A DNA stretch of 64,000 nt from an uncultured Lachnospiraceae bacterium (GCA_947629865.1 CANRFJ010000016.1:1-64000); one strand, 5' to 3'. Positions 24,236-33,525 are shown, counted from the first letter of the stretch. Made by a program: numbers and translations. The notes: generated by a model not told the origin, from the letters alone.

Positions 24236-24807
24236 CATTATTTACGATTCTTTTTACCGCCGCTTTGGTAAATAACTTTGTACTGAGCCAGTTTTTGGGT
24301 ATCTGTCCGTTTCTGGGCGTATCCAAAAAGGTGGAGACCGCTGCCGGTATGGGCGGCGCCGTAATCTTCGTTATTACGATTGCCTCCCTCTGCACCAGCA
24401 CCCTGTATAACCTGCTGTTAAAGCCGAACAATCTGGAATACCTGAATACGATTGTGTTTATTCTGGTGATTGCGGCGCTGGTTCAGTTTGTGGAAATGGT
24501 GCTGAAAAAGATGATGCCGGCCCTGTATAAATCACTGGGTGTGTATCTGCCGTTGATTACTACCAACTGCGCCGTGCTCGGCGTGGCTCTCCTGAGCGTA
24601 CAGAACGATTACGGGATTCTGGCAAGCACCGTGAACGGCATCGGCGCCTCGGTTGGATTTTTCCTGGCAATCTGTCTGATGGCCGGTATTCGTGAGAAAC
24701 TGGAAAACAGCAATATACCGGAAGCCTTCAAGGGAACTCCCATCGTGCTCGTGACAGCGGGCCTGATGGCGATTGCCTTCTGCGGCTTCGGCGGCGTCAG
24801 CTTCTGA
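24232..24807 (+). CDS. rnfA: Rnf complex subunit RnfA
   Basis: A 191-residue integral membrane subunit homologous to RnfE, six helices in inverted topology. Motifs: NNFVLSQFLGICPFLGVS near the start and LGVYLPLITTNCAVLGVAL in the middle, whose cysteines bind the membrane [2Fe-2S] cluster with those of RnfE. GAGAATGA gives the overlap with the rnfE stop, with GGAGG upstream as ribosome binding site. Length is standard. Confidence 0.95.
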   Translation: MTLFTILFTAALVNNFVLSQFLGICPFLGVSKKVETAAGMGGAVIFVITIASLCTSTLYNLLLKPNNLEYLNTIVFILVIAALVQFVEMVLKKMMPALYKSLGVYLPLITTNCAVLGVALLSVQNDYGILASTVNGIGASVGFFLAICLMAGIREKLENSNIPEAFKGTPIVLVTAGLMAIAFCGFGGVSF

Positions 24808-24824
24808 GGAAGGGGGAAATCGAA

Positions 24825-25622
24825 GTGACAAATACAATAATATTCTCGGTAGTACTCCTTGCGGTTCTGGGTATTCTGATAGGAATCCTCCTGGGGGTTG
24901 CCGGTAAATTTTTTGCAGTAGAAGTAGATGAGCGCGTGACGCAGGTGCGCGAATGTCTGCCGGGCAATAACTGCGGCGGCTGCGGCTTTCCGGGCTGCGA
25001 CGGTCTGGCAGAGGCCATTGTGGCGGGAGATGCCGAGGTAAACGGCTGTCCGGTGGGAGGCGCTCCCGTGGCGGGAAAGATTGCGGAGATTCTCGGCGTA
25101 GAGGCAGGAGAGGCCACCCGCATGGTCGCATATGTCAGGTGCGCCGGAACCTGTGACATCGCTTCCAATAAGTATAACTATGTGGGCGAGATGGACTGCC
25201 GGCGGGCCGTCATGGTACCGGGCCGCGGCGACAAAGCCTGTGCCCACGGCTGTCTGGGACTGGGCTCCTGCGTGGAGGCCTGCCAGTTTGGCGCGCTGTC
25301 CATACAGGACGGGATAGCGGTAGTGGACAAAGAGTTCTGCGTGGCCTGTGGAAAATGTGTTTCCACCTGCCCAAACGGTGTGATCAGTCTGATTCCATAC
25401 GACTCCGCCTATGCTGTCCAGTGTAATTCAAAGGACAAGGGCAAAGAGGTCATGAGCGTGTGCCAGGCCGGCTGTATCGGTTGCAGCCTCTGCGTAAAGC
25501 AGTGTGAGTTTGACGCCGTGAAGGTGGAGAATAACCTTGCGGTCATCGATGCAGAAAAGTGCCAGGGCTGCGGCAAATGTGCTGAGAAATGTCCTAAGAA
25601 GATTATTAAGGCAGTATCGTAA
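24825..25622 (+). CDS. rnfB: Rnf complex subunit RnfB (polyferredoxin)
   Basis: A 265-residue electron-entry subunit. One N-terminal membrane helix (about 5-25) is followed by the Fe-S cluster binding segment CLPGNNCGGCGFPGC. Ferredoxin-type [4Fe-4S] motifs follow in the C-terminal half: CVACGKCVSTCP, CIGCSLCVKQCE and CQGCGKCAEKCP, with a further Cys group around CAHGCLGLGSCVEAC. The start is GTG 24825 with GGAAGGGGG ahead. It accepts electrons from reduced ferredoxin. It is the last gene before the bidirectional terminator, so the operon is rnfCDGEAB. Confidence 0.95.
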   Translation: MTNTIIFSVVLLAVLGILIGILLGVAGKFFAVEVDERVTQVRECLPGNNCGGCGFPGCDGLAEAIVAGDAEVNGCPVGGAPVAGKIAEILGVEAGEATRMVAYVRCAGTCDIASNKYNYVGEMDCRRAVMVPGRGDKACAHGCLGLGSCVEACQFGALSIQDGIAVVDKEFCVACGKCVSTCPNGVISLIPYDSAYAVQCNSKDKGKEVMSVCQAGCIGCSLCVKQCEFDAVKVENNLAVIDAEKCQGCGKCAEKCPKKIIKAVS

Positions 25623-25632
25623 GAAAAAAATT

Positions 25633-25708
25633 AAGCGGTTCTCCCGTTGACTCAAACCGGTAACGCTTCGCGTTAAGGTTTTCGCCAATGGGAGAACCGC
25701 TTTTTTTT
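25633..25708. terminator. Bidirectional terminator between rnfB and the LacI gene
   Basis: A 17-bp outer stem, 25633-25649 with 25686-25702 (one G-U), encloses a smaller TAACGC/GCGTTA hairpin. TTTTTTTT follows on the plus strand and a T-rich run on the minus strand, so it can end both convergent transcripts. Confidence 0.92.
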
Positions 25709-26729
25709 ATACAACAGAAGGGCAGCTGTGGCAGCTTTCCCGCTTTATAAGGCGGCAGGGAAACTCGATCCGCACATGCTCGCTGTGGTTCCCGCTCATG
25801 CGGTCGCACAGGAGCGTAACCGCCATGTGCGCCATCTCCTGACGCGGGATGTTAATGGTAGTCAGGTACGGGGAGGTGTCCTGACTCTCCTCGATATTAT
25901 CGATGGAAATGACAGAGATTTCAGGGAAAAGGACGCGTTTTTTCCGGAGCTGCCGCCGCTTTTCCCTCAATAGTTCCAGCACTCCGATGGCCGTCGCATC
26001 ATTGGCACAGAACACCGCGGAGAAGTCATCACTCCGCGCCAGCAGTTCTTCAAAAGCCGCCCGTCCGGCGGCCTTTGTCTGGTCGGTCTGACGGATCCAG
26101 TCATAGTTGATGGGGATGTTGCTGCGGATCAGGGAGTCGCAGTAGCCGATATAGCGGCTCTCGTAGGAGCAGTCCCCGATGTAGGCGATATTTCTGTGCC
26201 CCAGTGAGATCAGGTGGTTCATGGCGAGCTCTGCCGCCTTCCTCCCGTCGCATACTACTTCGTCCACATCAAAGTCCATCGTGTTGCGCCAGATAGCCAC
26301 CACATTCCGGTTGGCGTCCATAATCTGCCGGAACAGTTTCTGTGAGCAGCGCCCCAGAATGATTACGCCGTGGGAGCGGGTTACGTCCCTGGAGAGATTT
26401 TCCTCCGCATATACGACGTGGTCGATGACTATGTCGTTTTGGAACAGGGTAATCTCCAGCTCACGGAACAACTCATAGAAAAATGGATCCGCCTCCAATG
26501 TGGTGATGCGGGCCAGCACGATGCTCACATGACGGCGCGTCTCCTTCTGCGCTTGAGAACTGCGCAGACTTCGCGCGTGTTCGTTCGGCTGATAACCGAT
26601 TTCCCTGGCGGCGGCAAAAATCCTGTCCCTCACCTCTCTAGAGGCGCAGGTGGAAGACGTATTATTTAAAACTCTCGATACGGTGGAAGGAGATACCCCC
26701 GTCATTTCTGCTATCTTTTTCAGTGACAT
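25707..26729 (-). CDS. LacI-family transcriptional regulator, probably of the sulfate operon
   Basis: A 340-residue repressor-type protein. The N-terminal helix-turn-helix is SLKKIAEMTGVSPSTVSRVL, followed by the hinge helix and YQPNEHARSLR. The C-terminal two-thirds is a periplasmic-binding-type effector domain (ISLGHRNIAYIGD, AVFCANDATAIGVLELL). ATG 26729 has GGGGGA upstream; ATG 26744 would add five residues. The gene faces the sulfate ABC transporter operon across a 236-bp region with palindromic operator-like sites, so autoregulation and control of the transporter are likely. The effector is unknown; LacI-type control of sulfate uptake is not the classical CysB/CymR scheme. Confidence 0.88.
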   Translation of the reverse strand: MSLKKIAEMTGVSPSTVSRVLNNTSSTCASREVRDRIFAAAREIGYQPNEHARSLRSSQAQKETRRHVSIVLARITTLEADPFFYELFRELEITLFQNDIVIDHVVYAEENLSRDVTRSHGVIILGRCSQKLFRQIMDANRNVVAIWRNTMDFDVDEVVCDGRKAAELAMNHLISLGHRNIAYIGDCSYESRYIGYCDSLIRSNIPINYDWIRQTDQTKAAGRAAFEELLARSDDFSAVFCANDATAIGVLELLREKRRQLRKKRVLFPEISVISIDNIEESQDTSPYLTTINIPRQEMAHMAVTLLCDRMSGNHSEHVRIEFPCRLIKRESCHSCPSVV

Positions 26730-26823
26730 AACAAATTCCCCCATTTCCAGTTCATTACAATTACGGTAAGATTTTTTGCCTGTGCGGTGTGCGCCGCCGG
26801 CGCTCCGAGGGGTGGCCGGATAA

Positions 26824-26947
26824 GAAAACGTTTGCGTAAATAGGCGTTGACAGCGGCACAGGTAAAGTGGTATTATTTCCTTGTTTCAAACATATTATAA
26901 CGCAAATACGTTAAAAAATCAAGCAAAATCAATAAGCAAACGTTTGC
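26824..26947 (+). promoter_or_regulatory. Promoter and LacI-type operators of the sulfate transporter operon
   Basis: Promoter TTGACA (26847-26852), 18 bp, TATTAT (26871-26876). Three related sites surround it: AAACGTTTGCGTAAA (26826-26840) upstream of -35, AACGCAAATACGTT (about 26899-26912) after the start, and the perfect 12-bp palindrome GCAAACGTTTGC (26936-26947) followed by GTAAA just before the ribosome binding site. The CG-centred palindrome is typical of LacI-family operators. Confidence 0.75.
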
Positions 26948-26965
26948 GTAAAGGAGGCAAAGGGA

Positions 26966-28027
26966 ATGAAGAAAAGTGGAAAATGGATTCGCAAGACAGT
27001 GGCGCTGGCGCTGACTACAGGACTGATGGCAGGTTTGCTGAGCGGCTGTGGGGGGAATTCGGGGGGAAGCTCCGCCAGCGGGGGCGCGGCAGAGGACAAG
27101 GTAACGATTACCAATGTTTCCTATGATCCGACTCGTGAACTCTATGCAGAGTACAACGAACTGTTTAAGAAGCATTATAAAGAGGAGACGGGCCGGGACA
27201 TCGAAGTTGTGCAGTCCCATGGCGGTTCCGGATCCCAGGCCCGTTCGGTCATCGAGGGAAACGATGCGGACGTGGTGACGCTGGCGCTCGCCCATGACAT
27301 CACATCGATTGAGCAGGCGGGGCTGATACAGTCGGGCTGGCTGCAGGAATTTGAGGGGAACAGCTCCCCCTATACATCTACGATTGTCTTCCTCGTGCGG
27401 AGCGGCAATGAAAAGGGAATCAAGGATTGGGACGATCTGACTAAGGACGGGGTTGGCGTGATTACGCCGGATCCGAAATCCTCCGGAGGAGCCTGCTGGA
27501 ATTTCCTGGCTGCCTGGTACTATGCGAAGGAAAAATATGCCGGAGACGAGAATCAGATGAAGGATTTTGTGGCGAAGATCTACAATAACGTACTCGTGAT
27601 GGATTCGGGGGCCAGAGGAGCCACGACCACCTTTGTGGAGAACGGACAGGGAGACGTGCTGGTTGCATGGGAGAACGAGGCTCTCCTGACGCTGGAGCAG
27701 TATCCGGGCGAGTATGAGCTGGTTACGCCGAGCGTCAGCATACTGGCGGAGCCGTCGGTGGCGATTGTGGATGAAAATGCGGACAAAAACGGCACGCAGG
27801 AGGTGTCGAAGGAGTATCTGGAGTACCTTTACACGGACGAGGCCCAGAGAGTGATTGGCAAAAACTATTACCGCCCGTCCAACCAGACTATATTGCAGGA
27901 ATTTAAGGATACGTTCGACTTGTCGGTAAAACTCTGCAGCATAGATGATTTCGGCGGCTGGGATAAGGCCTATGAGGACTTCTTTGCGGACAATGCGATT
28001 TTTGATGAAATATATGCGAGAGACTAG
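26966..28027 (+). CDS. sbp: Sulfate ABC transporter substrate-binding lipoprotein
   Basis: A 353-residue lipoprotein. The signal ends in a lipobox, GLLSGC (Cys about residue 28), followed by a Gly/Ser linker. The binding domain has NVSYDPTRELYAEYN, VQSHGGSGSQARSVIEG and ALAHDITSI, motifs of the Sbp/CysP group that bind sulfate or thiosulfate; SSGGACWNFLAAWYY and GARGATTTFVE are also typical. AAAGGAGG precedes the ATG. It is the first gene of the sbp-cysT-cysW-cysA operon. Whether sulfate or thiosulfate is preferred cannot be told. Confidence 0.93.
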   Translation: MKKSGKWIRKTVALALTTGLMAGLLSGCGGNSGGSSASGGAAEDKVTITNVSYDPTRELYAEYNELFKKHYKEETGRDIEVVQSHGGSGSQARSVIEGNDADVVTLALAHDITSIEQAGLIQSGWLQEFEGNSSPYTSTIVFLVRSGNEKGIKDWDDLTKDGVGVITPDPKSSGGACWNFLAAWYYAKEKYAGDENQMKDFVAKIYNNVLVMDSGARGATTTFVENGQGDVLVAWENEALLTLEQYPGEYELVTPSVSILAEPSVAIVDENADKNGTQEVSKEYLEYLYTDEAQRVIGKNYYRPSNQTILQEFKDTFDLSVKLCSIDDFGGWDKAYEDFFADNAIFDEIYARD

Positions 28028-28039
28028 GAGGCTGTACCA

Positions 28040-28888
28040 TTGAAGAAGGCAGGTATCAGGAGAAAAAAATCCATTATTCCCGGCTTTGGGATAAGTATGG
28101 GAGTGACGGTTGCCATGCTGTCGCTGCTCATACTGATTCCGCTGGCGTCGGTGCTGGCGTATTCCTTCCGGCTCTCCGGCGGGGAGTTTATCGAGCTGAT
28201 GACCAGGGGCAACGTGGTGAAGGCCTTTGGCGTCAGCATCGGGTGCGCGCTTCTGGCGGCCGTGATTAACTGCGTATTCGGGGTGATTCTCGCCTGGGTG
28301 CTGGTTCGGTATGATTTTCCCGGAAAACGCCTGATGGACGGAATGATCGAACTGCCCTTTGCCCTTCCCACGGCCGTGGCCGGTATCACGCTGACGAAGA
28401 TGTACTCGGACAGCGGATTTCTCGGCCGGGCGCTGGAGGGGATTGGAATTCCCGTGGCATACACGAGGACGGGAATTGTGATCGCCATGGTGTTTATCGG
28501 AATTCCCTTTGTGGTGCGGGCCATTCAGCCGGTTCTGGAAAAGCTGCCCGCGACTCACGAGGAGGCCTCCCTTATGCTGGGGGCCTCTCGGTTTACCACC
28601 TTCCGGCGGGTGATTTTTCCGGAGATCCGTCCGGCGCTTCTGACCGGCTTCGGACTGGCGCTGGCCAGGGGAATCGGAGAGTACGGAAGCGTGATCTATA
28701 TATCGGGAAACAGCGAAAAGAACGGAACCCAGGTAGTATCCTATGTCATTATGCAGAAGTTGAATTCCGGCAATGTGGATTATGAGGGGGCGGCGGCCAT
28801 TGCGCTGGTGCTTCTGATTATATCCTTCCTGATGCTGTTTGTCATCAATCTGATACAGCACATGGCAAGCCGGCGCACCAATGCGTGA
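28040..28888 (+). CDS. cysT: Sulfate ABC transporter permease CysT
   Basis: A 282-residue inner-membrane permease with six helices and the cytosolic coupling loop EEASLMLGASRFTTFRRVIFPEI. PFALPTAVAGITLTKMYSD and GEYGSVIYISGN are CysT/CysU features. The start is TTG 28040 with AGGAGG 8 bp upstream, 12 bp after the sbp stop. It pairs with CysW to form the channel. Confidence 0.93.
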   Translation: MKKAGIRRKKSIIPGFGISMGVTVAMLSLLILIPLASVLAYSFRLSGGEFIELMTRGNVVKAFGVSIGCALLAAVINCVFGVILAWVLVRYDFPGKRLMDGMIELPFALPTAVAGITLTKMYSDSGFLGRALEGIGIPVAYTRTGIVIAMVFIGIPFVVRAIQPVLEKLPATHEEASLMLGASRFTTFRRVIFPEIRPALLTGFGLALARGIGEYGSVIYISGNSEKNGTQVVSYVIMQKLNSGNVDYEGAAAIALVLLIISFLMLFVINLIQHMASRRTNA

Positions 28889-28925
28889 TGCGGGAGAGCA
28901 AACTGATTATAAGGATGATAGAAAT

Positions 28926-29765
28926 ATGAAAAAAGAAAAAATTGTAAAATGGACGCTCATAGGGATCAGTGTTGTCTTCTTCTTTCTGATGCTGGTTCTC
29001 CCTCTGCTGGAGGTAATCGTCCGGGCGCTGTCGGACGGCTGGGAGGCCTATGGACGGGCGATTGTGGCAGAGAATACCCTATCGGCGCTGAAAATCACGC
29101 TGATCGCCACGGCTATTGCGCTCGTGGTAAATACCCTGTTCGGCCTGGTGGCGGCCTGGCTGGTGACAAAATTTAATTTTCGGGGCAGGAATGTGCTGTC
29201 CACGCTGATAGACATTCCCTTTTCCATATCTCCGGTCATTGCCGGCCTTGCCTATATCATGACATTTGGAAGAAGCGGATGGGCCTCTCCCATTGTGGAT
29301 AAAATAAACGAGGCCCTGGGGACGGATATCTCCCTGGTATTTTCTGTGCCGGGCGTCGTGCTCGCCACGATTTTTGTGACGTTTCCGTTTATATCCAGAG
29401 AGATTATTCCGATTCTTCATGCCCAGGGACGGGACGAGGAGGAGGCGGCGGCCATGATGGGCGCGTCGGGGTTCCGGATTTTCCGCCGGATTACCTTCCC
29501 GCATATCCGCTGGGGGCTTCTATACGGAATGATTTTGTGCGCGGCCCGCGCATTTGGCGAGTTTGGCGCGGTGTATGCGGTGTCGAAGGCCAGGGGAAAG
29601 ACCTTTACCCTGCCGCTGGAAATTGACGCGCTCTACATGGCGGGGAGCGCCGATTCGATAACCCAGGCGTTTGCGGTGTCCTCGCTGTTAGTGGGAATGG
29701 CGCTGGTGATGCTGATTTTGAAAAACATTGTTGAATACCGCGGTAAAAGAAAAGGTGAAATATAA
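28926..29765 (+). CDS. cysW: Sulfate ABC transporter permease CysW
   Basis: A 279-residue permease with six helices; DIPFSISPVIAGLAYIMTFG and EEAAAMMGASGFRIFRRITF (coupling loop) are CysW features, and ARAFGEFGAVYAVSKARG follows. ATG 28926 with AAGGA 9 bp upstream is chosen; the frame is open from 28881 but overlaps cysT and lacks a ribosome binding site. It is the second membrane subunit of the transporter. Confidence 0.93.
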   Translation: MKKEKIVKWTLIGISVVFFFLMLVLPLLEVIVRALSDGWEAYGRAIVAENTLSALKITLIATAIALVVNTLFGLVAAWLVTKFNFRGRNVLSTLIDIPFSISPVIAGLAYIMTFGRSGWASPIVDKINEALGTDISLVFSVPGVVLATIFVTFPFISREIIPILHAQGRDEEEAAAMMGASGFRIFRRITFPHIRWGLLYGMILCAARAFGEFGAVYAVSKARGKTFTLPLEIDALYMAGSADSITQAFAVSSLLVGMALVMLILKNIVEYRGKRKGEI

Positions 29766-29816
29766 AAGGCTCAATATCCGCTGGCAATTTGCTGCAGGCC
29801 GGAATGGAGGAAGATT

Positions 29817-30884
29817 ATGTATGTAGAGATGAAAGATATATGTAAAAAATTCGGAGACTATGAGGCGGCGAAGCACATCAGCTTCGGCATAGAAAAGGGG
29901 CGGCTGGTGGCTCTGCTCGGCCCCAGCGGAAGCGGAAAGACCACCATTCTCCGTATGCTGGCCGGACTTGAGAGGCAGGACAGCGGGGACGTGGTCATTG
30001 AGGGGAAGGTAGTCAATGACGTGGCGGCCAGTAAGCGGGGGATCGGGTTTGTGTTCCAGAACTATGCGCTGTTTCGCTATATGACGGTGTATGAGAATAT
30101 CGCCTTCGGCCTCAAGGTACAGAAGTGCGGCAAGGAGGAGATAAGGGAGCGCGTCTCCGAGATGATTGAGCTGATTGGGCTGCAGGGACTGGAAAAGAGA
30201 TATCCGGATCAGCTCTCCGGCGGACAGCGCCAGCGGGTGGCATTTGCCAGGGCCATCGCCCCCCGTCCGCAGCTGCTCCTGCTAGACGAGCCGTTTGCGG
30301 CCATTGATGCAAAGGTGCGCAAAGAACTGCGCGCCTGGTTAAAAGAAATGATCCAGAAGGTGGGGATAACCAGTATATTTGTGACGCATGATCAGGAGGA
30401 GGCGGTGGAGGTCGCCGACGATATCATTATAATTAACGAGGGCAATCTGGAGCAGATGGGCTCTCCGGCGGAGATCTACAAAACCCCCAAAACCCCTTTT
30501 GTGGCACAGTTTATCGGAAATTCCGTAGTGCTGGATCACCTGTCCGGACTGCGGGGATTCGATGAGATCGGGGAGGGGCAGAAGGCCATTGTCCGCCCCG
30601 AATTTGTGGAGGCATTTAAGAGCGACAATAAGAAGTTCAAGGCCCTTATGGGCGCGGCGGAGGAAGGCGTCATAGAAAAGATCCAGTTTCGCGGAAGTTA
30701 TCTCGAAGTGGCGCTCCGCGTCGGGAATATCACCCTGACGGCGAACCGCTCTCTGGAGAGGCGCGACGTGTCCGTGGGCGAAAAGATGTGCGTGCTCCTG
30801 CACCGGATTTATGTGCTCGACGGGGGAGAGGCGGAAATACGCAAAAACAAACTCCTGAACGGGATTGATATTGAGATGCTGTAA
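29817..30884 (+). CDS. cysA: Sulfate ABC transporter ATP-binding protein CysA
   Basis: A 355-residue ATPase. Walker A GPSGSGKTT, Q-loop FVFQNYALF, signature LSGGQRQRVAFARAI, Walker B LLLLDEPFAAID and H-loop VTHDQEEAVEVAD are all intact; the C-terminal 110 residues form the regulatory extension usual for CysA. It drives sulfate uptake through CysT and CysW. It closes the operon and is followed 10 bp later by a strong terminator. Confidence 0.95.
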   Translation: MYVEMKDICKKFGDYEAAKHISFGIEKGRLVALLGPSGSGKTTILRMLAGLERQDSGDVVIEGKVVNDVAASKRGIGFVFQNYALFRYMTVYENIAFGLKVQKCGKEEIRERVSEMIELIGLQGLEKRYPDQLSGGQRQRVAFARAIAPRPQLLLLDEPFAAIDAKVRKELRAWLKEMIQKVGITSIFVTHDQEEAVEVADDIIIINEGNLEQMGSPAEIYKTPKTPFVAQFIGNSVVLDHLSGLRGFDEIGEGQKAIVRPEFVEAFKSDNKKFKALMGAAEEGVIEKIQFRGSYLEVALRVGNITLTANRSLERRDVSVGEKMCVLLHRIYVLDGGEAEIRKNKLLNGIDIEML

Positions 30885-30894
30885 AAAGGGAAAA

Positions 30895-30942
30895 CACGCA
30901 AAAAAGAGGGCGGCCGGCCAGGGCTTCCCTCTTTTTTGCGTG
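30895..30942 (+). terminator. Strong terminator after cysA
   Basis: A perfect 16-bp stem, CACGCAAAAAAGAGGG (30895-30910) with its complement at 30927-30942; the T-run lies within the distal arm. Confidence 0.9.
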
Positions 30943-30989
30943 CAATACTGAAAAAGCAAAGAAAATTTGAAGGTATGAAGCTTTTTGCC

Positions 30990-31018
30990 TTGTTATTTTC
31001 TTTAAATTGTCCTATAAT
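30990..31018 (+). promoter_or_regulatory. Promoter of the HPt-REC-HD-GYP-GGDEF gene
   Basis: TTGTTA (30990-30995), 17 bp, TATAAT (31013-31018), 47 bp before the ATG. Confidence 0.75.
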
Positions 31019-31065
31019 TATTTTGGGAATACAAGGCTTTGGAATGAAAAGCAGGAGGACAGAAT

Positions 31066-33525
31066 ATGCGCGGAACGAATGAAGATGGCAGTTTTGCAGA
31101 GCAGTTTTCTTTTTTGAATATAGAGAAGGGAATGACATATTGCAGCAACGACGAGGCATTTTACCGCGAGATGCTGGAGAGCTACTGTAAGGATACCCGT
31201 TTGGAGGAGATACAGAACAGTTATGACGCAAAGGACTGGGGGAATTACCGGATTCTCGTCCATGCGCTGAAAAGTTCTTCCATGGTTATCGGCGCGGTGG
31301 ATTTATCCAGACAGGCGAAGGAGCTGGAGACGGCCGCCGGGGAGGAGGATGTGGACTTTATCGCAGGTCATCATGACGACTGCATGAACGTTTACCGGGA
31401 GCTTCTTGAGCGGATTACTGACGCGCTGGAAAAGAGCGGCGGCGCGGACGTGGAGAGAGAGGATTCCCCGCAGCAGGAGGAACCCCTGCCGGAGCACAGC
31501 GAGCACATTCTTGTGGTGGACGACGACGCCGTGAACCAGAAGGTAGCGGCGAAGCTTCTGGCGGAAAAATACCAGGTCAGCTGTGTGAGATCCGGACAGG
31601 AGGCGCTGGAATTTCTGCAGAAGAACCTGCCGGATCTGATTCTTCTGGATCTGCATATGCAGGGAATGGACGGATTCGACGTGCTGGCGCATGTGAAGGA
31701 GGACAAGCGCACGGAGGGCATACCAGTAATCTTTTTGACCGCAGATGACAACCAGGAGGTCGAGATTCTGGGATTTGAGGCGGGAGTGTCCGACTACATA
31801 CGAAAACCGTTTGTCGCAAAGATCATGATCCGCCGCGTGCAGAGGATTCTGGAACTGAGCAGACTCCAGAGAGACCTTCGCAGAGAGGTGGAGAGGCAGA
31901 CGAGCAAGGCGGAGGAGCGGCGCAAAAAGGTGGAGCAGATGGCGTTGCAGATGGTCTACACGCTGGTGAGCGCGATCGATGCCAAGGACAAATATACGGA
32001 CGGACATTCCTCCCGCGTCGCCGAGTATTCCGTATACCTGGCGAAGGCGCTGGGATATTCGGAGGAGCAGCTGATCAACCTGCGCCACATTGCGCTCCTG
32101 CATGATATAGGAAAAATCAGTATACCGGATTCCGTGCTGAATAAGCAGGGAAAGCTTACGGATACGGAATATGAGGTAATGAAGTCCCATACGGTGGCGG
32201 GAGGGGACATACTGGATAATATATCCACGCTGCCGGATATCCGGATTGGAGCCCGGTATCATCATGAGCGCTATGACGGACGGGGCTATCCGGACGGACT
32301 GAAAGGGGAGGATATACCGGAGGTGGCGCGCATTATCAGCATCGCGGACGCCTATGACGCGATGAATTCCAAGCGCGTGTACCGCAACCGCCTTCCCCGC
32401 AAGGTGATACGGGAAGAATTTGTGAGAGGGCGGGGGACGCAGTTTGATCCGCATATGACAGATGTATTCCTGCGCCTGTTTGACGAGCACAAGCTGGGAG
32501 AGAGGGCAGAAGGGGAGAGCGCTGACGCGAAGGGGCTCAACTTTCTCCTGCAGGAAGTCTTCAGCTCGGAGGGGCAGGACGGCGAGCAGGAGAGGGATTC
32601 CCTCACAGGGCTTATGCTGCGCCTGGAAGGAGAGAGAGCCATTAACGAGGCGATTCAGCGGGAGGGAGGCTGTCTGTGCTTTATCGATGTGGACAACCTC
32701 AAAAAAATAAACGATACCCAGGGGCATCTCACCGGAGACCATCTGCTCTCCGAGATAGGAGATGTGCTGAAAAAATATGAAAAGGGAAATATCATATGCC
32801 GTCTTGGCGGAGATGAATTTCTGATGTATATTCCGAGGGCGGGAGAGTTAGAGGCTGTCGGAATCGTAGAGGGCATCATGCAGATGTTTGAGGAGAAGAA
32901 GAAGGACACGCCATCTATGCAGGGGAGTTCGCTGTCGGTCGGCATCTGCCTCTGCCCGAAGGGTGCGGATTACAGAGAGATGCTCTCCAATGCGGACAAG
33001 GCGCTTTACTATGTCAAGCAGAACGGCAAGGCGGACTACTATATATATGCTCAGGGCAAGGAAGCGGTGAGGACGACTCACAGCGAGGACATGAAAGAGC
33101 TTATTGAGGGGATTGAAAACGGCGGGCGCTATTCCGGCGCGCTGGACGTGGAATACCGCACATTTACCAAGGTGTATGAGTATCTGAAAAACTTGGATAA
33201 GCGCTATGCCCACGAGACGACGCTCGCCCTTATCAGCCTGGACGCAAAGAGGGGTACGGATGTCGCGGAGCGGGAGAAGGCGATGAACTGCATGGAGGAA
33301 TCCATTCGCTCGACGATTCGGACTACAGACGTATTCTCGCGCTACAGCTCGATGCAGTTCCTTGTCATTCTGGTTCAGGCAGGTACGGAGAGCACGATCA
33401 AATCAATCCTGAACCGGATCGTCAAGAGTTATATGAAGTTTTACGGAAGTATGGATATAAGCGTTTCCTATGAATTTGCCAGCATGGCGCGGAAGGAGAC
33501 GGAAGATGCAGACAGCGCCGGCTGA
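31066..33525 (+). CDS. Five-domain signalling protein: HPt, receiver, HD-GYP, GGDEF, degenerate GGDEF
   Basis: An 819-residue cytosolic protein combining phosphorelay and cyclic-di-GMP modules. HPt domain (about 15-120) with phospho-accepting His66 in HALKSS. Receiver (about 146-265): DDD at 152-154, phospho-Asp195, KP at 247-248. Coiled linker to 295. HD-GYP phosphodiesterase (about 297-480) with HDIGK at 346-350 and HHERYDGRGYP at 399-409. GGDEF diguanylate cyclase (about 510-665) with intact LGGDEF (580-585). The last 130 residues resemble a second GGDEF with the signature degraded to RYSSMQ. It holds both synthesis and breakdown folds, so phosphorylation may set the balance. AGGAGG precedes the ATG; no partner kinase is adjacent. 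Confidence 0.92.
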   Translation: MRGTNEDGSFAEQFSFLNIEKGMTYCSNDEAFYREMLESYCKDTRLEEIQNSYDAKDWGNYRILVHALKSSSMVIGAVDLSRQAKELETAAGEEDVDFIAGHHDDCMNVYRELLERITDALEKSGGADVEREDSPQQEEPLPEHSEHILVVDDDAVNQKVAAKLLAEKYQVSCVRSGQEALEFLQKNLPDLILLDLHMQGMDGFDVLAHVKEDKRTEGIPVIFLTADDNQEVEILGFEAGVSDYIRKPFVAKIMIRRVQRILELSRLQRDLRREVERQTSKAEERRKKVEQMALQMVYTLVSAIDAKDKYTDGHSSRVAEYSVYLAKALGYSEEQLINLRHIALLHDIGKISIPDSVLNKQGKLTDTEYEVMKSHTVAGGDILDNISTLPDIRIGARYHHERYDGRGYPDGLKGEDIPEVARIISIADAYDAMNSKRVYRNRLPRKVIREEFVRGRGTQFDPHMTDVFLRLFDEHKLGERAEGESADAKGLNFLLQEVFSSEGQDGEQERDSLTGLMLRLEGERAINEAIQREGGCLCFIDVDNLKKINDTQGHLTGDHLLSEIGDVLKKYEKGNIICRLGGDEFLMYIPRAGELEAVGIVEGIMQMFEEKKKDTPSMQGSSLSVGICLCPKGADYREMLSNADKALYYVKQNGKADYYIYAQGKEAVRTTHSEDMKELIEGIENGGRYSGALDVEYRTFTKVYEYLKNLDKRYAHETTLALISLDAKRGTDVAEREKAMNCMEESIRSTIRTTDVFSRYSSMQFLVILVQAGTESTIKSILNRIVKSYMKFYGSMDISVSYEFASMARKETEDADSAG

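Noticed and set aside
26873-28861. 662-residue open frame on the minus strand
   Set aside because: It is antisense to the sulfate transporter genes and would cross their promoter; composition is that of a mirrored frame.
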